Of a stretch of DNA of 49,596 nucleotides, positions 7,552-18,988 are shown in pieces. Position 1 is the stretch's first letter, and every line of letters begins with the position of its first letter. The DNA comes from Verrucomicrobiota bacterium (GTDB lineage Bacteria; Verrucomicrobiota; Verrucomicrobiia; Opitutales; Opitutaceae): positions 1 through 49,596 of the forward strand of contig JACTNC010000013.1 in the NCBI GenBank assembly GCA_014584295.1, read 5' to 3'. The position numbers were made by a program, and so were the translations under genes. The notes under the pieces were generated by a model. It worked only from the letters and a program-made list of their open reading frames with translations, searched no databases and was not told the origin of the DNA.

Positions 7552-9087
7552 TCAAGGCTGCCACAGGAACGTCCACGTCTCGGTCAAGACGCCGGTGGGT
7601 TGCCTGAGGAAACAACGGAGTTCCACCGGCTTGCCCGACCCATCCGGTCGCAGCGCGAAAGCCACACGCCAGGTGCCATTGAACGGATTTTTCTGAAGCG
7701 CCTTGTGCGCGAGGGTCGCGCCTTTGCCTACATCCAGAATAGGCTCGATTCCCGCATCCGCCCCGCACGTGCGCAGGTAGGCACCGTCGAAATCGATGAA
7801 GAACCGTTGCAGGTCGGCCTCGTGGGTCTTGCTTCGTCCCAGGCGCGTCGCCACGGCCTGCCCCGCCGGCGATTCCCGGCTTCCCTGTTTGCCTTCGGTA
7901 AACCAGACCAGCCGATAGTTGTATTCAATCCCCTGATACGGCTCGAGTGCCTGCTCGGGCACCCAGAACGCAACCATATTGTCGTTGGTTTCATCAGGGG
8001 TTGGAATCTCTACGAGCCGCACCTGCCCCCGCCCCCAGGAGCCGATCGGCTCCACCCACGCACTCGGACGAATGTGGTAGCAGGCCTCCAGGTCCTCATA
8101 ATTTGAGAACGCGCGATCACGCTGCATGAGTCCGAAACCCTTCGGATTCTCATCCAAAAATGAAACAGTGCGGACTTCCCTGGGATTCACCAGCGGACGC
8201 CAGATCCACTCACCATTTCCCCGTTCGATCAACAGACCATCGGAATCATGCACTTCAGGACGATAGTCGTCATTGACCGTCATGGAGGATTCACCGTGCC
8301 AGAACATGCTCGTGAGCGGAGCGAGGCCCCACGTCTTGATCGCCTGGCCCGCCCTGGGAAAGAGCGCGGCGCTAACCTCCATGGTTGTGGCCGTTCCCGG
8401 TGCAATGACAAATCGGAAGGCGCCCGCGACGCTCGGACTGTCGAGCAGGGCATGGACCACAACCTTCCGCGCATCCTTTGTGGGTCGCTCAACCCAGAAG
8501 TCCTCAAAAACAGGAAACTCTTCGCCACCTGGTTCCGCCGTATTCAAGGCAAGGCCGCGTGCCGAGAGTCCGTACCTTTGCCCCTGGCCGAGCGCGCGAA
8601 AATAGCTCGCCCCCTGGAATACGGCCACCTCATCCCAGACGTTTTCCGCGTTCAATTGATTCAACAACCGAAAGCCCGTGAACCCGAGGTCAGTCGGCAA
8701 CGGCCCCAACTGCAATTCATCGCCGAACCGAAACATCGACGAATCGTACAGGATTGGCGTCACCACGCCACGGTCCACCTGGGATACCTGCACGGTCTTC
8801 GTGTTGATGAAGCCCGGATGAAAAAATTCGACCCGAAAGGGCAAACCTTCCCGACGCCACACCGCACGTTCGCCGACGAACTGGATTCGCCTGTACTGGT
8901 CGTAGCTCAGCGACTGTAGCCAGGGGGGCACGCGTGACTTCCTGGCCACATAGGGCGACGCAGCCAGTGCCTTTGCCTGAAGCTTGACGCTCTCAAAATC
9001 AAAGGGCCGGCCAGCAGCCGGCGCTCCTCCGGCCAATGCCGCAAGGAGGAAAAACCCCGATCCCTTCAAGAACGCCGCACGGTTCAT
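7552..9087 (-). CDS. opgG: Periplasmic glucans biosynthesis protein G
   Basis: OpgG (MdoG) is a periplasmic protein needed for osmoregulated periplasmic glucan synthesis; related OpgD proteins have been shown to be beta-1,2-glucanases. This protein is 511 residues, the same as E. coli OpgG. It starts with a signal peptide (MNRAAFLKGSGFFLLAALAG, cleaved after about residue 25) and then FDFESVKLQAKALA, SYDQYRRIQF and the family stretch RFGDELQLGPLPTDLGFTGF. Later conserved parts are TSMFWHGESS, RPEVHDSDGLLI and GEWIWRPLVNP. The start ATG 9087 overlaps the stop of the upstream glycosylase gene (ATGA), which indicates translational coupling. The adjacent opgH confirms the pathway. There is no sign of truncation. 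Confidence 0.93.
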   Translation of the reverse strand: MNRAAFLKGSGFFLLAALAGGAPAAGRPFDFESVKLQAKALAASPYVARKSRVPPWLQSLSYDQYRRIQFVGERAVWRREGLPFRVEFFHPGFINTKTVQVSQVDRGVVTPILYDSSMFRFGDELQLGPLPTDLGFTGFRLLNQLNAENVWDEVAVFQGASYFRALGQGQRYGLSARGLALNTAEPGGEEFPVFEDFWVERPTKDARKVVVHALLDSPSVAGAFRFVIAPGTATTMEVSAALFPRAGQAIKTWGLAPLTSMFWHGESSMTVNDDYRPEVHDSDGLLIERGNGEWIWRPLVNPREVRTVSFLDENPKGFGLMQRDRAFSNYEDLEACYHIRPSAWVEPIGSWGRGQVRLVEIPTPDETNDNMVAFWVPEQALEPYQGIEYNYRLVWFTEGKQGSRESPAGQAVATRLGRSKTHEADLQRFFIDFDGAYLRTCGADAGIEPILDVGKGATLAHKALQKNPFNGTWRVAFALRPDGSGKPVELRCFLRQPTGVLTETWTFLWQP

Positions 9088-9959
9088 TTCTCCAGAAAAT
9101 AGCGCTGTTGTTTCTCGGTAATGGCCATGTCGACACGCTCCATCACTTTGAGCAGGTCCTCCCAGATGGCACGCTTTGATCGGTTCGAGGCATTGCGGAG
9201 AATGTAGCTCGGGTGATACGTCACCATGACCGGCTTTCCGGCAAAGAGTTTCCAGCGCCCTCTAATTTCACCAAGTGTCTTGAAGCTGCCCACTCCCAGC
9301 AAACCCTGGGCGGCGGTCGATCCGAGCGCGACAATAACCCGCGGATTCACGATCTGAAGCTGTGCCTCAAGAAAAGGGAGGCAGTACTTCAATTCCTCTG
9401 CCGTCGGTGGACGGTTTCCCTCCTGCTCTCTACCCGGCGCGGTCGGTAATTCCGGGCGCCAGTTCATGATGTTGCCGATGTATACCTCCTCCCGTTTGAG
9501 TCCCATTGCCTGGATCATGCGCGTCAGCAATTGCCCTGCAGGTCCGACAAACGGCTCTCCCTGAATTTCCTCCTCAGCACCGGGAGCCTCGCCACAAAAG
9601 AAGATCTTTGCATCGAGATTGCCCACACCGACGACCACCTGTTTGCCCGGACGCAAGTGCTTGCGACAAACGGGATCGTTCAGGACACGGTCGCGCAACC
9701 ACTCCATCCTGCTGGACTTGTCGCCCTGAGGCAAAACCACGGTCGGCGGCGATGGCACGCCTGCAGACAGCGCTGGCGGTATCTCGGGTGCGAAATAAAT
9801 TGTGTCGTCTGCCTTCGATGTGGCCCTTACCGCCGCGGCCCGTGTCTCGATGACCGCCTTCAAGCGGGACAGCGTTTCGGGTGCAACCGGCACCGTCTTT
9901 ACCCCGGTCGTTTTCAGACGCCGAAGCTCGTCAGTCAGGGCCAGAAGAATCTTGCGCAT
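9084..9959 (-). CDS. Uracil-DNA glycosylase, family 4-like, with two iron-sulfur ligands missing
   Basis: This 291-residue protein matches family 4 uracil-DNA glycosylases, which remove uracil from DNA before base-excision repair. Visible motifs are GEAPGAEEE (123-131) with FVGPAGQLL, IVALGSTAAQGLLG and the HPS motif in TYHPSYILRN (249-251). Family 4 enzymes normally hold a 4Fe-4S cluster with four Cys: CxxC before the first motif, KCRPP and a later Cys. Here Cys98 and Cys193 remain, but the first Cys position is Asp95 and the KCRPP position reads NWRPE (Trp167). An intact cluster therefore looks unlikely. An N-terminal extension of about 85 residues is poorly conserved and Ala/Thr/Pro-rich. 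ATG 9959 is preceded by GGAGTGAGGA, a good ribosome binding site placed over the ribE stop; the gene ends in an ATGA overlap with opgG. Confidence 0.88.
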   Translation of the reverse strand: MRKILLALTDELRRLKTTGVKTVPVAPETLSRLKAVIETRAAAVRATSKADDTIYFAPEIPPALSAGVPSPPTVVLPQGDKSSRMEWLRDRVLNDPVCRKHLRPGKQVVVGVGNLDAKIFFCGEAPGAEEEIQGEPFVGPAGQLLTRMIQAMGLKREEVYIGNIMNWRPELPTAPGREQEGNRPPTAEELKYCLPFLEAQLQIVNPRVIVALGSTAAQGLLGVGSFKTLGEIRGRWKLFAGKPVMVTYHPSYILRNASNRSKRAIWEDLLKVMERVDMAITEKQQRYFLEK

Positions 9960-9968
9960 TGAAAATCC

Positions 9969-10586
9969 TCACTCCGCCTGAAGGTTCGAAAGCCTTGGCG
10001 CCAGCAGCTTCTCAACGTATTTTCCGAGCAGATCAAACTCTAGGTTCACAGAGTCCCCCACCTTGCGCCCACGAAGATTTGTCACCTCAAGCGTGTGCGG
10101 AATGATCCAGACGGCAAACGTGTCGCCATCCACTTCGGCCACTGTCAGTGACATCCCGTCAATCGCGATGCTCCCCTTGGGGATGAGGTAGCGGCCGAAT
10201 CCGCGTGGCACCGAAACCTTGATATAGTGATCTGCGCCTCGCTGCTGAAACTGCTCGATCCTGCCGATGCCATCGATGTGGCCGGTAACAAAATGGCCGC
10301 CCATCTTTCCACCGAAGCTCAGGCTGCGCTCCAGGTTGATGGCGTCGCCCGAAACATGGTCACCAAGATTGGTCAGCCGCCTGGTTTCCTCCAGGACATC
10401 GAACTCGATCACACCGGCAGTGGCATCGCTCGCGACCGCCGTCAGGCAGCATCCATTGATCGCAATGCTGTCACCCACGGCCAGCCCCTCCAGCGCCATG
10501 CGCGCACGGATTTTCAACCGCCAGCCCGTGGGCCCGGCGGAGAATTCGAGTATGCGACCCGTCTCTTCAACAATGCCTGTGAACAT
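9969..10586 (-). CDS. ribE: Riboflavin synthase, alpha subunit
   Basis: Riboflavin synthase converts two molecules of 6,7-dimethyl-8-ribityllumazine into riboflavin and the pyrimidine precursor, the last step of the pathway. The 205-residue protein begins with the hallmark MFTGIVEETGRI, which fixes the start at ATG 10586. It has the usual two similar beta-barrel halves: GDSIAINGCCLTAV with FDVLEETRRLTNLG in the first, and MGGHFVTGHIDG, GSIAIDGMSLTV and IIPHTLEVTNL in the second. Length is normal for the family. It is the first gene of the minus-strand group that continues with the glycosylase and opgG; the glycosylase start lies only 9 bp beyond its stop. No flavin-mononucleotide riboswitch is recognisable upstream. 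Confidence 0.95.
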   Translation of the reverse strand: MFTGIVEETGRILEFSAGPTGWRLKIRARMALEGLAVGDSIAINGCCLTAVASDATAGVIEFDVLEETRRLTNLGDHVSGDAINLERSLSFGGKMGGHFVTGHIDGIGRIEQFQQRGADHYIKVSVPRGFGRYLIPKGSIAIDGMSLTVAEVDGDTFAVWIIPHTLEVTNLRGRKVGDSVNLEFDLLGKYVEKLLAPRLSNLQAE

Positions 10587-10674
10587 AAAAGCCAGGTTGT
10601 TCAAAGCAGCACGGAGTTTCCGCCCGCGCTGCTTCGCAAACCCAGCCCTACCAAAAGCCAATTTCGCCGGAAGG

Positions 10675-12158
10675 CTATTTCAATTTGATGCGCAGCACCT
10701 GGGTATCGCCGCCGCGCCGGATCAGCAGGACGGCCTCTGATCGTGAGCCATCCGCCTGGATTGCGCTCAGTTGGTCGACCGCCTCCTTGTAGGACTTTAC
10801 CGGTGTGCCATCGATTTCCTTGATCCAGTCGTCCGTGACCAAGCCGGCGGTGGCGGCGGGTGAATTCGCCTTCACGAAATGCGCGATCACGCCTTGGTGC
10901 TCCGCCACCGGAGCGCGGCGCATGATGCCGTCGCCATAGACAAACTCACGCGCGGTAAAGCCCAGCTTGTCGAAATACTTCCGATCGGCTTCCCGAAAGA
11001 GCTTTGGTTCCTCGACAAGCTTCGCAACCACATCCACGCGCTCGCCATTGCGCAACACCGTCACCTTCACGACATCACCGATGTTGTGGCGCGCAATCTC
11101 GCGAACCAGGTAGTTGACCATCACCCGATCGGGCTTGAGCCGCGGGAGCGGCTTGCCGTCCATCGCCACGACGACATCCCGCGGCTGAAGACCGCTCTGC
11201 TCGGCCGGGCTTCCCGCGAGCACCTCGCTCACGACCACACCGATGTCGATCTTGAGATGGGCCGCGACCTCGGGATCCGTGGGCTGCAATCCGTACCATC
11301 CAAACCAAGGCACGGAACGGCCATACACGTTCAAGGGACGGCGGTTCAGATACGGCAGGATTTCATCCGCGAGCTGAAAGGCCCCGGTCTCGCCGATATT
11401 CACGAGTGCCACCTGCTCACCCGACGGGTTTCGCTGCGAAAACTGCAGGTAGCTCTGAGCAAACCCCGGCATTCCGAGTCCAAGAAACATGCCCTTTGAA
11501 TCGAAGACCGGCAATCCGGGGCCCGAGACATCATCCATGCACACCGCAGTCCGCTGGGGGATCGTCTGCATCAAGGCAACCCGTGCCGAGAGAATGTAGG
11601 GTTCAAAATCCTCATCCTTCGCCCGAAGCGCGACACCCCACACGTCCTGCGCCAGCCGCACATCCGTCGCGGCATTGGCAGGTCCGGCGAAATCCGTGAT
11701 TGGCACAAGAGACGGCCAGAGCGATTCAGCCACTTTCACATAGTGCCACGTCGTGAAGACATCCTGGCCGATATAGGTCGCACTTGAATAATTCCTGACA
11801 TTCTTGCCAGGCAGGTAGACACGGAAATCCTTCAGTTCGGTCGGCGTCGAGCGCACATTTACAGCTCCGGCGGCAAATACGACCGTGCCCTCCTTGTCTA
11901 TCACGGTTCCAAAGATCACCGTCGGGCGCCTGTCGAGTTCGGTCTCGGTGAAGAACTCGATCGCGACAACCGACTTGAGCCGCTCCTTCCAGAGATCGCG
12001 AATCTCTGCCGCACGGGACGTCAATGCAAGCCCTGCAAGGGTGCATGCCATCAGGAAGCGTCTCGCAAACAGACGCCCGCCTGAAGAGAACGAGGCAGAA
12101 ATTCTGTCCGAATTTGAACCTGATTTCGCCGGGGGTGAAACTGACATTGAGGGGGATT

Positions 12159-12162
<4 letters not shown>
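10675..12162 (-). CDS. HtrA-like pseudoprotease with two PDZ domains
   Basis: This 495-residue protein resembles the HtrA protein encoded just upstream but has lost the protease active site. The N-terminus has a signal-like stretch (residues 36-52, FLMACTLAGLALTSRAA). A trypsin-like region follows (about 55-230), in which the His position is replaced (TNAH of the neighbour corresponds to AAGA, 97-100) and the Asp motif is not recognisable. A Ser-Gly survives only in an altered SGPGLPVF context (213-220). Two PDZ domains follow: VVVSEVLAGSPAEQSGLQPR with DVVVAMDG, and VIAHFVKANSPAATAGLVTD with DWIKEIDG. It probably acts as an exported binding partner or adaptor rather than a protease. ATG 12162 overlaps the stop of the upstream protease gene (ATGA), so the two are co-translated. 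Confidence 0.8.
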
Positions 12163-16133
<3,971 letters not shown>

Positions 16134-16146
16134 GCGTTGACGGATT

Positions 16147-16167
16147 CCCTGCTCTCAGGGTTATTAC
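16147..16167 (+). terminator. Weak hairpin after leuS
   Basis: CCCTG and CAGGG pair around a CTCT loop (16147-16160), followed by TTATTACT. The stem is only 5 bp and the T-run is interrupted, so this is at best a weak intrinsic terminator, 14 bp after the leuS stop. Confidence 0.3.
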
Positions 16168-16249
16168 TGATGCAGATCGAGCCTCGTTGCGTAATAGCCC
16201 TTACGGTTTGTAGGTTGATGCCTTTCACCTGCCAGAGCCTAATGTCCGC

Positions 16250-17158
16250 ATGATCGCGTTTTGCCCATCACGCTGGATCTTCATGACCACCGTGCTCGCG
16301 ACGGCGTGCTTCCATCCAGTCGCGGGTTTCGGACAGGCGCAGTCCGAGGGTCCCGCCGGAAAGCTCTACGTTGCAGAAATGGAAGGTGCTTCCGAAATCG
16401 ATACGCGCACGCGCGTTCGGGAAATGGTCAGGAAGGCGGTCTACGACGCGGATGACTCCATCATCCAGACCAAGGCGGGAGCCACCAACACTCTCGTCTT
16501 TTCCAATGGCGTCGGGATATTCCTGGATCAGGAAACCATCCTGCAGGTCGATCGTTTCACCCAGCAGCCTTTCCAACCCAATCGGGCGGACCTCGAGCTC
16601 GAGCCCTCCGTCTCCCGCATGTTTCTCAGCCTGCGCAACGGGACCGTCGCCCTTTGTACGGGCAAGATGCTTCCTGGCAGCGTTCTCGAAATCACGACGC
16701 CACATGCCACGGTTTCCATCCGAGGAAAGCGCATTGTGATCCAGACGAATGTCATGGGGACAACGGTGTCGCTCCTTGAAGGCGATGTCACGGTGCGTCT
16801 GGGCGCAAGCGACGCCAGCGGTCAGGTTCTGCTGCCAAATCAGCGCGCCATCATCCGCCAGGGACGGCTCGGTGATCCGCTGCGTATTGTCATTGAACCC
16901 ATACCCGAGGAACTCCGGCGCGGATTGGAGGACAGGGCGGCCTTCGCCTGCATGGCGCGGCACACGGTGTATTTCGACACCGAGGAGGGCACACCGGGCG
17001 CCAGCCTGCGGACGCGCCCAGGAATCAGCGTATTCAGCACGACAACGCCCCCTGACAAGGAAGACGTGGAGCCCATTCCGGGGGTGCCTCCAGTACCGGA
17101 AATCCCGACCTTCGTGAGCCCCTCTGAAATTCCAGAGCCCCCAACCACCGCCCCATGA
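16250..17158 (+). CDS. Exported FecR-domain protein
   Basis: A 302-residue protein with an N-terminal signal peptide (to about residue 30, VLATACFHPVAGFGQAQ) and no other membrane segment. The central part resembles the FecR domain: ALCTGKMLPGSVLEITTPHA, TVSIRGKRIVIQTN and TVSLLEGDVTVRLG, followed by LLPNQRAIIRQG. Unlike classical FecR sigma regulators it has no cytoplasmic anti-sigma part, so it probably works entirely outside the cytoplasm, where such domains are thought to bind polymers or partner proteins. The C-terminus is a Pro-rich tail with repeated PVPEIP-like units. It lies 18 bp before an outer-membrane barrel gene and heads the polysaccharide secretion set. The start could also be ATG 16283, which would shorten the signal peptide. 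Confidence 0.75.
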   Translation: MIAFCPSRWIFMTTVLATACFHPVAGFGQAQSEGPAGKLYVAEMEGASEIDTRTRVREMVRKAVYDADDSIIQTKAGATNTLVFSNGVGIFLDQETILQVDRFTQQPFQPNRADLELEPSVSRMFLSLRNGTVALCTGKMLPGSVLEITTPHATVSIRGKRIVIQTNVMGTTVSLLEGDVTVRLGASDASGQVLLPNQRAIIRQGRLGDPLRIVIEPIPEELRRGLEDRAAFACMARHTVYFDTEEGTPGASLRTRPGISVFSTTTPPDKEDVEPIPGVPPVPEIPTFVSPSEIPEPPTTAP

Positions 17159-17176
17159 CGCCCGGGCCGTGCTGAA

Positions 17177-18316
17177 ATGAAGCCGCTACGTCGACTGCGC
17201 TCCGCATTGGGCGGGCTGATCCTGCTCGGACTTACCGCGCCGGCAGTCATGGCCCTGCTGCGCTGGAATGAAGGCAAGGAGGAGATTTTTCTGGGGCTCA
17301 ATGCGGCTCTGGGCTGGGACTCAAACATCTTTGCGAGCGCAGACGCAAAATCCGACGCATTGCTCACCGCATCCGCCAGTGCCGACTACGAGCGACGTGC
17401 GGGCATGATCGGGGTCAATGCGTCTGCCGGAGCGGAGGTGGGGACGTTTTTCGAATATACCGATGAGAATTACGTCAATCCGCGCGCCTCGCTTGAACTG
17501 TTCAAGAACTCTGGACGCACGACCGGGAATATCAGGCTCGGTATTGCGAAGGAAAGCAGGGCAGACGTCGCAGCCAACATACGCGCGGAATCGTGGAACA
17601 CCGATGCCGCAGTAAAGGTGCGTTATCCGGTTATTCGGCGCTATTCGATCGCAGGATCACTCGGCTACAACTTCCAAGACTTCACGGATAATGCCCTGCT
17701 CGTCGATCTCGCTACCTACACGGCGGCTGCGGACCTGCTCTATGCAAGGGATTCCAAGCACGATCTGTTTGCGGGCTACCGCCTGCGTGTCACAGACAGC
17801 CAGCTCGACACATCATCCTATGACCACGCATTCACCGTCGGGATCACGGGGCGGATTGCCCCGAAATTCAACGGAACCGTTCGCGTTGGCTATCAGTTTC
17901 GCGATACCAAGGGACCCTTGCGCAACGAGGATTTCTCGGCGCTGAACGCAGGCATTGCTGTCACTTGGACACTCACCCGCCGCCTGAATATGACCGCCCA
18001 GATATCGAAGGATTTTGCCACAACGTCGACCGATATCAGCAATGATGCCTTCTTCAGTTCTCTTGAGGCTCGCATGAGCATCAATGCGCGATTGAGTGTC
18101 TTCGGGGGGCTTGGCTACGGTACCAATGACTTCCTCGGAAGCCGCGGCGGCGGCAGAAAGGACGAATTTGTGACCCTCAGCGCAGGCGGAAAATATACGC
18201 TCAACGACAAAGTCAGCCTTTCGCTCACGGCAAGCCATCTAGAAAACTCGTCAAACGTTGCCATTGCCGACTATGATCGGGATTCCGTTGTCCTTGGAAT
18301 CAATTGTCGCTTCTAA
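17177..18316 (+). CDS. Outer-membrane beta-barrel protein of the polysaccharide locus
   Basis: A 379-residue protein with a signal peptide (LRSALGGLILLGLTAPAVMA) followed by continuous alternating hydrophobic/polar beta strands, for example AAVKVRYPVIRRYSIAGSLG, KFNGTVRVGYQFRDT and NARLSVFGGLGYGTND. It ends in Phe (LGINCRF), the usual outer-membrane insertion signal. The overall pattern resembles EpsL-type barrels found beside Wza/Wzc genes, which are proposed to help bring exopolysaccharide across the outer membrane. About 14-18 strands would fit the length. It sits between the FecR-domain gene and the Wza-like gene with short gaps (18 and 12 bp). The family is called from strand pattern and context, not from a specific motif. 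Confidence 0.75.
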   Translation: MKPLRRLRSALGGLILLGLTAPAVMALLRWNEGKEEIFLGLNAALGWDSNIFASADAKSDALLTASASADYERRAGMIGVNASAGAEVGTFFEYTDENYVNPRASLELFKNSGRTTGNIRLGIAKESRADVAANIRAESWNTDAAVKVRYPVIRRYSIAGSLGYNFQDFTDNALLVDLATYTAAADLLYARDSKHDLFAGYRLRVTDSQLDTSSYDHAFTVGITGRIAPKFNGTVRVGYQFRDTKGPLRNEDFSALNAGIAVTWTLTRRLNMTAQISKDFATTSTDISNDAFFSSLEARMSINARLSVFGGLGYGTNDFLGSRGGGRKDEFVTLSAGGKYTLNDKVSLSLTASHLENSSNVAIADYDRDSVVLGINCRF

Positions 18317-18328
18317 CAAGCCCGCCCC

Positions 18329-18979
18329 ATGCACCTGTCACAATCAATTTCCCTTTGCAGACCCATACGGTGCCTGTGGGTGATCGCCGCCTTCGTCGCA
18401 TCCGCCACCCCTGGACTCTTTGCCCAGCGCCTGCCTGCCACGACGGGCAATGTTCCCCTCACCTACACCATCGCCCTGACCGATCGCCTTCGTATCGGCG
18501 TCTATCAGGAGGATGATCTCTCCATCATCGCCCGCGTCGATTCACTCGGCTGCGTCAATCTCCCACTCGCCGGCGAGGTGAAGGTCATGGGCCTGACGAT
18601 TGCTGAAGCCCAGAAGGCGGTCGAGGATGCCTACGTGAAGGGGCGCTTCCTGCGCAACCCGCAGGTTACGATCAATGTCGAGGAATATGCCCCGCGCGAG
18701 GTCTCGATTCACGGGCAGGTGCGAACGCCCGGTCGCTATTCACTACCGATCGAGGCTACCATGACCGTCCTCGATCTCGTCACCAAGGCCGGCGGATTGA
18801 CCGACACAGCCAAGGGCTCCGAAATCACAGTGACCCGTGTGTCAGCGGAAGGAAAACGGTCGACCTATACGATTGATGTCGAAAGTCTCATCAAGGGCCG
18901 GGACAAGGCAGACGTGCAGAAGAATGCGCTGCCCCTGCTTCCGGGCGACATCGTCAACGTCCCCGAAAGAATCATCTGA
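18329..18979 (+). CDS. Wza-like polysaccharide export protein
   Basis: A 216-residue polysaccharide export protein. After a signal peptide (CLWVIAAFVASATPGLFAQ) comes a Poly_export domain (YTIALTDRLRIGVYQEDDLS through VDSLGCVNLPLAGEVKVMGL and LRNPQVTINVEEYA), then one SLBB domain (REVSIHGQVRTPGRYSLPIE to LTDTAKGSEITVTRV). These proteins form the periplasmic and outer-membrane channel for capsule or exopolysaccharide. It is short compared with E. coli Wza (379) and lacks the C-terminal amphipathic helix that spans the outer membrane, as well as a lipobox Cys. The neighbouring barrel protein may supply the outer-membrane pore. It is followed 9 bp later by the Wzc-like gene. Confidence 0.9.
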   Translation: MHLSQSISLCRPIRCLWVIAAFVASATPGLFAQRLPATTGNVPLTYTIALTDRLRIGVYQEDDLSIIARVDSLGCVNLPLAGEVKVMGLTIAEAQKAVEDAYVKGRFLRNPQVTINVEEYAPREVSIHGQVRTPGRYSLPIEATMTVLDLVTKAGGLTDTAKGSEITVTRVSAEGKRSTYTIDVESLIKGRDKADVQKNALPLLPGDIVNVPERII

Positions 18980-18988
18980 TCGCGCGCC

